From Triglochin maritima (taxonomy: Eukaryota; Streptophyta; Magnoliopsida; Alismatales; Juncaginaceae): 64,000 nt of DNA. Numbering within the stretch: position 1 is the first letter of the stretch; each line of letters begins with the position of its first letter. The translations under genes and the position numbers were made by a program. Under the pieces are notes generated by a model, which made no database searches, was not told where the DNA came from, and saw only the letters and a list, made by a program, of their open reading frames with translations. The stretch lies in NCBI GenBank assembly GCA_963682175.1, contig OY821775.1:36578053-36642052 (forward strand). Direction: 5' to 3'. This document shows, piece by piece, positions 1-12,173 of the stretch.

Positions 1-357
1 ACCCATAAAATATGAACATCGATTCATTATTCAACCTAGTAACTTGACGTGATGTACCTACTTTGGTCGATCATTGGACACGGTAATCCTTTGGGCTGAC
101 TCTACATTGTATTTCTCGTCCACACACCTAGCCTAGGGAACCATTCGTGTAAGTTAATTATAGACTTATGTGAAAGACATGGACAACCATAATATCCTAA
201 TGTGATACGTTACGCAAAGCCATTAGGATTCTGGTTGTGGTGGTTTAAACTAGATTTCCTTTTTATTTGATCCAAAACTACCTTTCTTGGTGTGTTGGTT
301 TTCCCTGGATCAGGTGTCGTGTATCATTCCTTGTGAGGACCACACTATCACGTATTA
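1..357 (-). mobile_element. Athila-type 3' internal non-coding fragment
   Basis: This stretch matches, in the same orientation, 58,760-59,110 and 5,740-5,830; it carries the same ordered phrases such as CACACACCTAGCCTA. In those copies it lies next to a minus-strand LTR start, so it is the non-coding part upstream of a 3' LTR. It is interrupted at 358 by a solo LTR and resumes at 1,890. There is no convincing coding sequence. Confidence 0.6.
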
Positions 358-1889
358 TGATTAGTAGCATATCATACATCGTATTCATGCTATATATCCT
401 TTATTTTACTCCAATTTTGTGTTACTCGAGTGCTTGTTTGTGGTGTTTTAGGTGTAAGGTAGTAAAGAAGAGAAAGGAAGAGAAAAGAATGGAAATGCAA
501 GAAGAAAAGACTCAAATGAAGCAAAGTGAACATTTTTGTCATGCATAAGGACCCATCTGTAAATCAGGAAGGACGTACATGAAATATCGAGGGACCTGAG
601 CATAAGGAAAACATTTCTGGTGCAAATATCCCTCATTCTCATGATCTTGAGAAGTATTTGGGGAATTAAGACAAAACGGGCTCAAGCCAGCGAACCACGA
701 GTACACCCCACGTAAAAAATACATCACTTAAGCTTCTGGGAGAAATTGGGACGGATCATAGCCAAATCATCCACCAGTGGCGGCGTTTTATCCGCCATTG
801 GCGGATCAATTTGGTCCAAATATCCCTAAATTTTAAACGTGACTTGGACTTGCTTAATTGGGTGCACAAAAACTTAGAGAAATCAATTTCAGTTGTTAGA
901 TTGCTCCCAGAATCATCTACACCACACTTTCTTCTATAAATAGCATGGTTTCTTCTTCCTTTCCTCTACCTCTCCACCTCCACCATTGGAATATCTTAGG
1001 TTTTACCCAATTTGTGTAGTACAGAAAGGGTGGATTTGAAGCTTGTAATGTTACTCTTTTATTAATCTAAAGGTAGAAAGGGTGAATTTGGATTTCTTTC
1101 TATCCAAGTTTTTTTGTTGGTGGATTTTCTTCTTTGATTTTCTTGCCATGTTTAGTATAGATTTCTTGCTTTCCATGCTTGGTATTATGATTAGTGAGTA
1201 GATCCACCCATTTGGGGTGGAGGTGATGTAGATTATGTGATGTGTTAGTGATGGGTTCTTCTTATCTTGTGTCATTTCATATGCTTAATGTAGATATATG
1301 CAAATAACTTGCTAAAACTTGTATTAGATGGGATAATGGACACAATAGGTATTTGTCTCATGCTAGATCTATAGTGTTTCTTGTTGCTTGTAATGATCTA
1401 TCTTGTTATGGAAAATGGCTTGTTATGTATGTATGCTTGATTAGTAGAGAATGCATGAATGGATTAACTTGTATGAAGGGTTAATTGATGCTCTAATGGC
1501 CACACTAGGTACTTAGTGTATTCTTGAGAACCCATAGTTCATCTTAACTTCATGTCTAACTAAATTAGTTATGTATTCCGTGTAAATGTAGTTGACTACA
1601 CACTAACTTCTAGTCGATATCACCTAGTTTACACACTTGTGCGTAATAAAATGAAGACTCACTCACACACACAAACATGCCTACACATCTCCACTGCATG
1701 GGGGTTTACTTATAATTGTCACTAATTCAATGTTTAGTGTAGTTAGTTAAGCATAATCTCCTCATTCTCCTTTCCTTTCCCACTCAAGTATGGTAGCCAC
1801 AACAACACTCACTACTCCTTGAGGTTTGACCCATATGTGCCACATCTTCACCAACTTTGTGGACTTGTGGTTATTAAAATGATCAATCA
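358..1889 (+). mobile_element. solo LTR-A (Athila type)
   Basis: The LTR begins TGATTAGTAGCATATCAT and ends AAATGATCAATCA, the ends shared by the other LTR-A copies in the window. Neither PBS nor internal sequence follows. The flanks (tatta on the left, tatac on the right) fit a decayed 5-bp target duplication. The homologous sequence near 59,110-59,150 reads straight through this point without an LTR, so it acts as an empty-site reference. A TATA-like CTATAAATAGCATGG lies near 935. Confidence 0.75.
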
Positions 1890-2758
1890 TATACCCTTCC
1901 CCAAGTCTCCACAAAAGAGGATTCCTATCACCCATGCAACGAGAGTTCTACCGGTGCATCCCAAGTCAAACGACTTGAAACCACCAGATATTAAGTCATC
2001 CTCAGACCTACTTTCCTAAGTGGTAGGAGTCGTATGAGAAGAGAGAATGCCTTACTTCATTATTTCTTACCCTATATATGAACCAAAATCCTTACATTAA
2101 AAGTATCAATAAAGTAGTTTAAGGGTTCCTGACATCCACAAACTTCCTTATACTAATAAGCATGAATTTCTTCAAAAGAAGGAGACTCACTAGGTTCAAG
2201 ATGGATTTTTTTTTGGATTGATTATTGTATCCCTATGATTACTCTCCCCCTGAGAGAAAATTCATGTGCATCCTTCTGACTAAAGATAAGACCTAAAGTT
2301 GGTATACTAGATATCCAAATGCATCATGTTCAAGTCAATTCTGGTAGCTCACTTTTTACATGCCACTCAATGGTTTTGCAAATGTTAAACAACGCAAAAC
2401 AAACAAAACATTTTCTTTCACAAACATACGAATGTTTTGAAAGAAATGGAAAAGTAAAGCACTAGGCAAGCAAAAGAAGGCAAGTCACCGAAATATCATG
2501 GTATAGCAAGATATTTCAATGTAAAATGATGCACACTTTTATGACCCTGACAATGCAAATGAAAGGAAAACTAAAAACAAAAAGAAGAAAAAAACTCGAT
2601 TTCATATATACAAATGGTAACCCCCACTCCACTCACACAGACTTAAGCCATGCATTGTCCACAATGTATGCAGTGAATGAAATGCAAGGCTAAGATATGT
2701 AGTTACCTCCATTGTCACTCATTGGATGATGCAACCTGGAAGGAGGAATGATAGGATA
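1890..2758 (-). mobile_element. Athila-type 3' internal non-coding fragment, continued
   Basis: This continues the segment broken at 357 and corresponds to 59,120-59,890. It contains the conserved TTACTCTCCCCCTGAGAG patch near 2,240, whose plus-strand counterpart lies at 52,725-52,755. It ends where a minus-strand LTR-A begins at 2,759. No coding sequence is supported. Confidence 0.55.
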
Positions 2759-5561
2759 TGAAGTTTAAAACCGCAAGTGCACGTCTGTGTTGAAGCAGTG
2801 GCAAGTACGGGTCGTGTCCACGAGTAAGTATGGGTTGTCATCGACCACTCTCGAGTGGGGGAAGAAAATGAAGATTGAGTGTATTTAAAGTAACTAACTA
2901 ATGCGACGCGAATCAATCAAAGAAAACCTAATATGAATAGTCTTGTATGAGGTAGAGAATGCATGCAAAAGGGTAGATGTGTGATACATGTGTGTGTGTA
3001 GAGTTAAGAGCTAATGACATACATAACATGGAAATCTTATAATTTCACAATATTAAGTGTCTCTACATGGATTAAGATTTATTACCATGATTAAAACATA
3101 AAAGACATTAATTAAGATAAGTCAAAGATAACCACATGTCAATCTTATCTCTTTATCCACTTCAATCTTATTCTCACCTCATCATTCTCCATTAAATGGG
3201 CTCACTGACCAAAGCATGTGCTAAGCATCCATTAGGACCATTAACATATCAAAGGCATGAGTCAGAATACCCATCAAAATGGCTATGGAAATCATTTGAA
3301 GCGTCCATATTAAGATGAAATATACACACATTAATCTAACTACATCCACACCTCACATCGTCCTCCACTCCCCAATGAGGATAAGCTGCTTACTAATCAT
3401 ATAAACAACAAGAAAAATAACAAAGTAAAAACAACCCATGAATATGTAAAGAAATCTAAATCTACGCAATACGATAAAATATAAATGACAAAAATGTTAA
3501 CAACATGATATCAAAACTTGATTAATGGATAAAAGATTAAAATGTTTCCTTTATACCCCCTCAACTACACTACTAAAACAAGAAAGAAAACATACTTTGA
3601 TATGGAGAGCAGAGCAAGGAGAGAAATGAAAGAGTTAAAAGTCTATTTGTAGTAAATATAAGGTCTAGATAAATCTGGACGAGATCCGATGGCAAAAAAT
3701 CACTATAGGTGCTGATTGACATCATACCATACATACATTTGTGTCTTATATCCGTTATCTTTCACCTAAACAATGATGTGTAACGAGTTTTATGTTTGAG
3801 TTTCAGGAATAAACAGGATTGAGGAGAAGAGGCCTAAACGGACCTAAGAGCAGGAAAAAATACTGATTTGAGAGACTTAGGGACTAAGATGCAAGGGAGA
3901 AGGACCTGAATATAATCCCAAAGGACCAATGAGCAAATCAGGAAACTCCACACCATCATGGGGAGTATTTTGGCAATTCGATTCGGGTCGGAGCTCCAGC
4001 AACCAACTTGGATACATCACACATGAATAAAGCCATCCAGGATAGCCCACACAAAAGCCCAACCGAATCCGAACCCTGTAGACCGCCAATGGTTCCGATA
4101 TGGTTTAGTCGGGTCTTGTATAATTGTGTGTTATGTCTATTTTTGGTATTGTATTAGTCTCCTACCGGGGGATTGTCCCGGATTACCTTTTTCTATGGTT
4201 ATTAATAGAATTCTTCCTCCTCCTTTGTATCCCATCTCTCTCTTGGTGGCCATCCTCTCTACTAGGAGTAAAAGCCTTGAAGCAAAAACCTTGGTGGAGA
4301 GAGGCTACTTGTAATTGAGTGAGTAATAATAGATGTTTTGTTAAGTTCTCTTCATATTGTCATGTCTTTTCAATTCTTGCATACGTAGTTAACTTGTTGT
4401 TTTGGTCTTCTTATAATTAGTTTAAGCATGTTTTCCTTCCTTAGTATAAATGTTAGTTTAAATATGTGTGAGTCGTTCTATCCCCTTTGGGGGTGGAGTA
4501 GATGTGTATACATGTTATCTAGATGATATGAATGCTAAACATTGTTGTTTGTGAGAAATGTTAGTATGCTTGTTTGAATTAATAAGAACTTTTGTTGATG
4601 GTTTCTGCCATAATGTTTAGGTACATTCCATGCTTGTTTATGTTCTTAATAACAAACTTGTCATGCTCATATTAATCATGTAGATTAGTGCTTTAAATGA
4701 TAGGTCTTGCCATTAGGTACTTCTTATGCATTAACAAACACTAACTACACTTGAGCTTATTGTATGCATTCACCACACTTATTTCATGTGTACACACACT
4801 CCACCCCATAGGGGTTTTTCCCATTCCTGAGATTTATCTTTCTTCTTAGTGGTTGCTTACCTTAGTTTAGTTCATTTCGTGCTTTCATTTTCTCCTTTCT
4901 AGTTTACTAGTTTAGTGTAGTTTAGTTTAATCAATCATTTCTCTCCTTTCTTTCCCACTCGCCTTTGAATTAACAAAAATTGACACACCTCCCTGTGGAT
5001 CGATCCGTATTTGCCACCGCTTGAATGCGGTCGTGCACTTGTGGTTAATTAAAACGTTCAATCAAGTGCTCTGGAGTGCTCCAACTGAAATACCCGATCT
5101 GCTGGTGAAACGTCAGGTTTGGCGAACTCGGACCATCTGCCACTGGCGGATGGGCAGATTTGGTTGACCGGGTCCGCCTGAAACGGGAGCAACATGTTAA
5201 GTTTTCTCTGAAGCATGCGGCGTACTATACACGTGGTCCATTGGATCAAGTCGCGATGGTTACTCCATAATTTTTTGAGATTAAGGATTTTTTGCAACCC
5301 GAATATTTTCGTTGTGATTAGGTCCCTCTGGGTTTTGTAATTATTTCTTTTTTGACTTGCAATCAGGTCCTCAGGCAATACAAACAAAACCAGGATGCTT
5401 TCAAATCAGTAATTTCGTCTGCCTTTTTTGTTCTTCTTGCTTCATTTCTCTTGTTTATTACCTAAACCTGAATTACATGCAACGAAAATCAAAGTACCAA
5501 AAATATGGGGTAAAATAAATGATATATAGCATGAATGCACTGTATGATATGCTACTAATGA
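2759..5561 (-). mobile_element. LTR-A, 3' LTR of a minus-strand Athila copy, split by a solo LTR-B
   Basis: On the plus strand this runs from tgaagtttaaaaccgcaagtgc, the reverse of an LTR-A 3' end, to gatatgctactaatga, the reverse of an LTR-A start with one changed base. Internal 3' sequence with a purine tract follows at 5,562, so this is the 3' LTR of a minus-strand element. It is divided into 2,759-3,712 and 5,065-5,561 by the LTR-B insertion. Confidence 0.6.
3713..5064 (+). mobile_element. solo LTR-B (Athila type)
   Basis: The LTR begins TGATTGACATCATACC and ends AAAACGTTCAATCA. It is flanked by ggtgc on the left and agtgc on the right, a 5-bp target duplication with one mismatch. No PBS follows, so it is a solo LTR. 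A TATA-like stretch (CTATGGTTATTAATAGAA) lies near 4,193. The same family occurs at 25,660, 45,325 and 50,975. Confidence 0.8.
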
Positions 5562-5830
5562 AATGCCCGTACACTTATCTTTTGCTAGTCTCGAGGAAAC
5601 AAAGAAAGAGAAAAAGGAAAACATGTGAAATGAGAAATTCAAAATCACTTCCGTAGGAATCACGATTGCACTTAGCACGTGCAACAAGCCATGAAACCCC
5701 TTTCTGCCAAGCAAGAGTGTTGTCTGTTGAGGATTTTCAGTGGATATACCCATAAAATACAAACATCAACGCATTATTCAACCTAGCGACATGACTCGAT
5801 GGGCAACTTCTGTCAATCATCGGATACAGT
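5562..5830 (-). mobile_element. Athila-type internal fragment next to a 3' LTR
   Basis: The segment contains the reverse complement of the TTTTGCTCGAGACTAG region that lies next to the 3' LTR at 52,950-52,985, followed by sequence matching positions 1-80. This fits the internal region just upstream of a minus-strand 3' LTR. The homology breaks off near 5,830. Confidence 0.5.
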
Positions 5831-6268
5831 AATACCCAACCCGTTGGAGAAATTTAGGTGTCAATCGTGCAATAGAATTTGGCATTATGGATGTGGATCC
5901 GCTATTGGTGGATGTTGTGGTTCGAATTGGCTCCAAATTACAACAGTAATTTATGTTCACTAATTGAGCACACGGGGTGCACCCTAATCGTTGGTTCGAG
6001 CCACTTTGGTCAATAATGTAGAATTTTTCCATAGACTCTTAAGATTATAGACTTTTCATAACCAAGACATTTTCTTTACAATTAGGTCCATTTGGATTTT
6101 CATTTAGGTCATTGGCCAACACAAACATGTCCAAAAGGCTTCCAGATTAGTCCTTTCTTCTTTATTGCCTAAACCATAAAAGGTATGAAACACAACCCGA
6201 GTAGCATAAATAAAGGGTAAGATAAAGGATATATATCGTGAATGCACTATCTGAGATGCTACTAATCA
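5831..6268 (-). mobile_element. truncated LTR-A, probable 3' LTR of the Athila copy at 6,269-11,440
   Basis: The right edge, gagatgctactaatca, is the reverse of an LTR-A start, and the sequence just left of it reads like the first 430 bp of LTR-A in reverse. Purine-rich internal sequence (reverse of AGGAACCCCTTAG) follows. The rest of the LTR is missing. Confidence 0.5.
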
Positions 6269-6334
6269 AGGAACCCCTTAGCTTATAGCATTGTACTTTT
6301 TAGATCTTGTGATATATTTCAAAAGCACTACATT

Positions 6335-7842
6335 TTACTCAAACAATGACAATGTGTCGAAGTCATAGCTGAATAGGGTCCCGGAGTCCAGAAAACTATC
6401 GGAGGAGTGGGCACGAATGTCATCTTCATTATCTTGATCCCACAAGGAGTCGGGAAGTGAATGAGAATAGACGGGTGTGATCCACTTAATTTCTATAAAG
6501 ACCCCCTCTGGTTCAATGACACTCTGAGTGTACATGGGGTCAAAGTTATCAGAGATCATAGTGACCAGGAGGAGAAAAGACTGCCTTTTCTCTCGTGCCC
6601 TTTGACAGTGTGGAAGAGAGTGGAGAAGATACAATGTGGAAGTCAGGTCATGAGGATGTTGACAATGTCAAGGCAGGCAGCAAAAAAGTAGAGTGGAGCT
6701 GCACACCGAAGGCATTCCTACTCGTCCATTGGGTGACAACATGCACATTTTATATAAATGTGCATTGCTCAGACTCCCATGGTGAGTTGTCTGGTTTCCA
6801 CGTCCCATCACCGAGTGATAGAAATTGAGTGATTGGAAGCAGTTGACATGAACCATGAATTCGATTTGGGTAATCTTGACAAGTACTTCATGAGTGACTA
6901 AATATGTACTGCCACTCAGAGAAAACTTCAGATGATTTTCATTTGTGAGGTTAACCCGATGGAATCAGTAAAAGGCCTCGACTAACGATAATGCATAGTA
7001 CCAATTCCCATCTCCATAAATTAGGGGAGTCCACCCATGTTCGATGATGCGAACATCAAACGGTGACCCTAAGCGAGTAATAATGTAAGCAAAGTCTGTT
7101 TCCACCATACCTGCGGCCCACCTATGGCGTGATATACTCGATGGCAATGACGGTGTTGGGAGGGTCTACGATGCAGGCACAAAAACACAACTTGGGCAAA
7201 TGACACCCCATGGCCCTATGTATTTCACACCATGAAGCCCAACAGAGCTGGACCTCTCCAAACCACCACTGGTGGGTGCAAGTTCACTACTGGTGGATCC
7301 AGTTTCGCTGCTGGCGGGTCCAATTTCTCTGTTGGTCGAGATGTGTTCCCGAGAGCGTAAAAAGAAGCTAAGTTGGCTATTCAAGCGATCATAAGAAAGA
7401 TTTGGATTGGAATTGAGTAACAACACAACAAAAGGCCATCGGACCAATACAACACTCACCATAGCAAACGACGTGAATGCGATCCACAAATGGATCAGGG
7501 ATAGAGAGGAAAGGAGAAAAAATGTGCCACCAACCATCCAACAAAACCTGAACCTGCGCCGACCAAATCGGACCACAGATGGTGGAGTGAGGCGATGGTT
7601 TCGTTTGTGGGGGGTAAAAGAAACAAGGAGGCTACTGTTGGGTGGACAATTTTTTTGTCAAACCTAATTCTTTTTATATTGGAAGATAGGCTCTGGATTT
7701 CCTTGCTTTCCATAAAGGTCCCAAATGTTTGCCAAGTCAAACGTGATCCTATGACTATTAATTCGACCAAGAAAGAATGTGAAGTGTCGTGTGTCTTGTA
7801 GTTCTCACGTGTTTTATGTTCGAAGGCTACATTTGGAATTTT
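6335..7842 (-). pseudogene. broken post-pol ORF of a minus-strand Athila-type element
   Basis: Downstream of the integrase on the minus strand are several overlapping open frames that can be read as one decayed protein. A Ser/Thr-rich stretch (about 7,240-7,340) is followed by a segment with GSPFDVRIIEHGW near 7,050 and LVEAFYRFHRVNLTNEN near 6,960. Stops and frameshifts separate the blocks. Athila-type elements often carry an extra ORF after pol, sometimes called env-like, and the position fits. I see no clear signal peptide or membrane anchor that would prove an envelope. The function is not recognised. Confidence 0.4.
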
Positions 7843-9111
7843 TTATTTCATTTTTTTAAAAGAAAGAAATGTCAACCATTTACATGGTTGAGATTGGGTG
7901 GGAGACTCATGAAAGATCATGACCTTCTCAACTTCAGTTGGTGCCCCATCCAAGTTAGATTTCAGGCATTGTCCATTAACTTTGAACACGTCCCCATTCC
8001 TTGGGTTCATGATATCGATCGCTCCGTGAGGAAACATAGTCTGCACAGTAAATGGGCCCGACCAACGACTACGGAGCTTACCTGCAAACATGCCTAGCCG
8101 TAATCACTTTTTGCATAATCATGCGATTATGAAACGTTTTTGCTCGAGACTTACGAATTTTGGCATTCTCATACGAATCATTTTGTAGCTCCTCCAACTC
8201 AACGATGTCGAGCATTTGCTTGATCAAGATCCATATTTAGGTTCATCATTGCCCAGAAGGTACGATGCTCGAGCTTGAAGCGTATGTGGCAAGCCATGAT
8301 GTATACTACCCAATATGGGGACACACCCAAATGGGTCTTATAGGCGGTATGGAATGCCCATAACGCGTCGTTCAGTTTTGTAGACCAATCCATCCGTAAG
8401 GAATTAACCATCTTCTCAAGGATTTGTTTTCATTGACGGTTAGAATTTCAACTTACCCACTAGTTTGTAGATGATATGGGGTCACAAACTTGTGGGTGAA
8501 TGAATACTTCCCCATGAGCATTTCAAAGGAGCAATTGCGGAATTGGGTGCATCGGTTGCTAATTATGGTACGAGGTGTACCAAATCGTGTGAAAATGTCT
8601 CTTAGAAATTTTGTGACCACTTTATTGTCGTTGGTCTTAGTGGGGATAACTTCAACCAACTTAGACATATAATCTATGAACACCAAAATATAAACATTCC
8701 CGAAAGAGTTTAGTAAGGGACACATAAAATTGATGCCCCATAAATCAAAGATATTGACGACGAGGATATTTTGCAAAGGAATCATATCTCGTTGTCCTAT
8801 TCTGCCAAAGTGTTGACACCTATGACATTCTTTACAAAATTCGTAAACATAATTGAATAGCGAACTTTAATAAAGTCCATATTAGAGCACCTTTGGGGCC
8901 ATTTTCTTTGCTCCAAAGTGTACCATGCATACCTCAGAATAGCAGAATCGGAACACACTTTGGAACTCACTATCTGTGATGCACCACCTAATAATTTGGT
9001 CAGAGAAGTATTTGAATACGTAGGGCCCATTCCAGTGGAAAATTTGGACTGTCGAGCTGAATTTTCCTTGGTCAGATTTTGTTCAACCCATAGGGGCCAT
9101 ATTTTTTCCAA
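7843..9111 (-). pseudogene. Ty3/gypsy integrase remnant (Athila type)
   Basis: On the minus strand there are three blocks in order. The H2C2-like zinc region lies at about 8,800-9,110. The catalytic core at 8,453-8,785 includes FIDYMSKLVEVIP and FGTPRTIISN. The C-terminal part at 8,199-8,411 includes [16 protein letters not shown], and the tail at 7,843-8,091 includes LRSRWSGPF, a motif typical of gypsy integrases. Frames change between blocks and stops occur, so it is not functional. Integrase normally inserts the element cDNA into host DNA. The order RT, RNase H, integrase is the Ty3/gypsy order. The D of the expected ISDxG motif is changed to N (IISN). Confidence 0.85.
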
Positions 9112-9185
9112 CCCATAGGAAGTTGCTTAGTGACAAGGAAGTTAACGATATCAACAAACCAAAGGTTGTCCTTAATCATGAATAA

Positions 9186-10479
9186 TTACTCATCAGAAAA
9201 ATTGTCCCAGATAATTTGGTCTCGTGGATTGGTTGTCTCAAGATGAGACAAGTGGTCAGTCACAATATTTTCACACCCTTTTTTAATCCTAGATCTCGAA
9301 AGCAAATTCTTGCAGCAAGAAGATTCTTCTAAAAAACCAGGATTCACCATCCTTCTTTGCCATAAAGTGCTTGATAGTTGTGTGATCAAAGTAAATGATC
9401 ATATGTGAGCCTATCTAGTACGACCAAAATTTCTCCAAAGTGAATATGATCACTAAGAATTTCTTCTCAGTCACGGTATAATTTATTTGGGCATCACTAA
9501 GTGTTTTACCAGCAGAGTGGATCACATGAGGCAAATTGTTGATCATTAGCGCAAGCACCACTTGCACGACAAAGTCCAATAAATCACACATTAGCTTAAA
9601 GGGTATGGTGTAGACGAGTGTGTTAACTAAAGGAGGTGAACTTAGAATTTATTTTAGAGTCAAGAAGGTATGAAGATATTCTGTTGTGAACTCAAAACTA
9701 TCATTTTCCCCAATAAGTCAATGAGAAGTCAGGCTACTTACTGAAGTCTCTAATGAACCGCTTATAAAATCCAACATGCCCCAGAAATGCACGGATATCC
9801 TTAACATTATATATGTAGGAAGATTTTCAATAAGCCCTACTTTTGAAAGGTCGTCCTCTACACCCTTACTCAAGACCAAATGCAAAAGTGCGATCCCTCG
9901 CTTAACGATGAAGTGACATTTTTCCCAGTTAAGAGCGAGATTTTTTTCTCGACACCACTTGAGGGCAATGCTCAGGTGATGGAGGCAATCCTGAAGGAGG
10001 AGTGAAAGATAGAGAAGTTGTCCATGATTTTTTCAAGAAAACACTCTACCATATCGGAGAAGATGTTGATCGTACTTGTTTGAAACGTTGTTGGCACGTT
10101 AGATAACCCAAAAGGCATATGATGGTAAGCAAACATATGAAAGGGACACATGGATGTGGTTTTCTCTTGATCCTTAGAGGCAATGAGAATTTGTTGTAAC
10201 CCGAGCATCCATAAAAAAACAAGAATACTCATGTTTCGCCAACCTCTCAAACATTTGGTCGATGAACGACAGAGGAAAATGATCTTTTCGTCTCGTTGCA
10301 TTGAATTTGCTATAGTCAATGCAAACTCGCCAATTAGTTTGTTCTTGTGTTGGTATAAGCTCATTATGCTCATTTTGCAGCACCATCATGCATGACCTCT
10401 TAGGAACCACATGTATTGGACTCACCCATAAGATATCCGAAATGCGGTAGATTCTACCATTATCCAAGCACTGTAGCAC
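9186..10479 (-). pseudogene. Ty3/gypsy reverse transcriptase and RNase H remnant (Athila type)
   Basis: The RT begins near 10,479 on the minus strand with WVSPIHVVPK and continues with WRVCIDYSKFNATRRKDHFP and FIDQMFERLAKHEY. A frame change leads to MPFGLSNVPTTFQ and then to the catalytic box, which reads IMDNFS where an intact enzyme has a YXDD-type motif. The second aspartate is Asn (codon AAC), so the polymerase is dead even apart from the frameshifts. Degraded RNase H sequence follows, ending with VTDHLSHLE near 9,270, the usual RNase H to integrase linker. The family copies element RNA into cDNA. Confidence 0.85.
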
Positions 10480-10494
10480 TTTCTTTCGAACAAC

Positions 10495-11440
10495 CTATTT
10501 ATGCACAGATTTAGTCTTCATTCTGGGCCCTTGGAGGGCCAAGAGTCCTCTTCCATGTGGATCTGGTGGAACTATACTAGGGCTTATTCCCTTAATATCC
10601 TTCAAAGAGCACCTGATAGCCTCTTTATTCTCTAAAGGAACCGTCGTAAGGGTAGCTTCCTGTTCTTTATCAAGATTAGAAGCAATAATGAGTAGTGAGG
10701 TCGTATTATCCCCCAAGAATATGTATTTAAGGTTATTGGGGAGTGACTTAAGTGCAACCAAACGTGGGTCCTTGTCAGATTCAATGATGATCTCAAGCTT
10801 CTCAAGGGTCACAAGATAAGCAGAGCTGGCACACAGGTGTGCCTCCTCATCCAGACATTGAAAGGTGGATTCCTAGAGAATATATTCTCTCACAACTTGG
10901 TCATTAGATATCTCAATAATATATTGATGTGACTTGAATATGCCCATTGTGTCAACCTTGTCAATATCCTGAATGAGATTGACTCTAATAGGATCGTCGA
11001 AGGAACCAGGTTGCTTACCCATAGTGAAGATGTTGAAATTGCAATTAGGTTGCCAAATGACAACCTCATAAATTCATTACGATAACTAATTAAAGTCTTA
11101 GATGTTGCCAGAGATGGGCCTCCCAAGAACTACATGGATTTGTCCTTGCGGATTAGACACTTGTTATGTATCCATGAATTTTTTTTGACTGGAACTAGGA
11201 ACTCACCCACTTCGATAAGGACACCGTCCACGACCCTAGGTGGAACTTTAACTGACATATCAATCGACTGAAGGATAGTTCTGGTTGGCTTAAGATCACC
11301 AATTACTAGGTTGGCATAGACTGAGTATGGTAAGAGGTTCACAGATCCCCCCAAATCAAGTAAAGTTCGATGAATTGGAACATCACCAATGACACAGGAA
11401 ATAGTGAGACAGTCACGGTCCTTGTTCTTTACTTACGCAG
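10495..11440 (-). pseudogene. Athila-type protease and gag-pol linker remnant
   Basis: Near 11,350 on the minus strand the sequence reads LLDLGGSVNLLPYSVY, the retroviral-type aspartic protease active-site region. Athila proteases use DLG with a small residue next. The flap side follows (RVVDGVLIEVGEFLVPV). The stretch 10,495-10,812 is the linker before RT. Upstream of 11,440 the element is cut off and sequence with CGGTCGACCG motifs begins, so gag and the 5' LTR are missing. Stops and a frameshift make it a pseudogene. Confidence 0.7.
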
Positions 11441-11461
11441 GTTGTGTTAGAATCACACTTA

Positions 11462-11775
11462 CATTGCACCGGTCGAATGAATCATATAGGCAGTCGACCG
11501 TTTAGATGGTCTATGCCCTAACCGACTTAGCTATAGGTACAATCGGCCAAACATATCAAAAGGCAGTCGACCGTTTAGATGGTCTACAACCAAACCGACT
11601 TACCACAGTGTATTCGGTCGACCGTCCGAGACATCATTCGACCGGTGCAAGGCAAAACTCCCCGAATTACACTAACAACGGTTGACCGTTTCACCAACCG
11701 GTTGACCGAACGCAGCAGAAACCTGCTGAACAAAAATGTCGGACGAGCATTTCGGCCCACCGTCGAGTACTCAAA
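11462..11775. repeat. cluster of GGTCGACCG-like palindromes (cluster 1)
   Basis: One perfect CGGTCGACCG lies near 11,625. Close variants (CAGTCGACCG, CGGTTGACCG, CCGGTCGAATG, CGGTTGACCGAA) are spaced about 20-60 bp apart. The spacing is irregular, so this is not a simple tandem repeat. Confidence 0.7.
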
Positions 11776-11792
11776 GACTCGCACTTGCTTAG

Positions 11793-12173
11793 GTGAGCAT
11801 AAAAACAAAACTTCGCATACATTTAAGGCTTGAAAAAGCCTTCGAAGAACAACGATGGTTGCTCCCACGCCAACGAGCTTCTCCGGCGGGGTATTCACCT
11901 TCCTTTCCTTCGTATTTCGGAGAACTCCAAGTTGAAGAAACCCGACTCTTCTTCCAACTTGCTCTCCCTCACTTGCTTTCGCTACTCACCAACTCCACTC
12001 TACAAACAACACCCGAATCTCCAACTCCTTTCCTCTTCACCTCTCTTCACTCTTCCTCTCAATCTTCTTCCTTTTCAATCTCTTCTCCTCAACTCAACAA
12101 ACATCAATTCTACCCTCAAGTCACCTTCCTTCTTTCAACTTTTTCTTCTTCTTTGCTGGTGAACCAAAATTAG
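11793..12173 (+). other. Ser/Pro-rich open leader after palindrome cluster 1
   Basis: Two overlapping plus-strand frames are open across a CT-rich stretch and encode Ser/Leu/Pro-rich sequence. The composition alone may keep the frames open. The arrangement, a palindrome cluster followed by a CT-rich open leader, recurs at 40,710-41,010 followed by 42,194-42,557. It could be the 5' part of an element-borne ORF. I do not recognise a domain. Confidence 0.25.

Noticed and set aside
6335..7842. True retroviral envelope gene
   Set aside because: Only the position fits. I see no signal peptide, cleavage site or membrane anchor, so only a post-pol ORF is claimed.
11830..12162. Possible secreted or cell-wall protein, Ser/Pro-rich
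   Set aside because: CT-rich composition keeps two frames open at once. There is no convincing signal peptide or gene structure.
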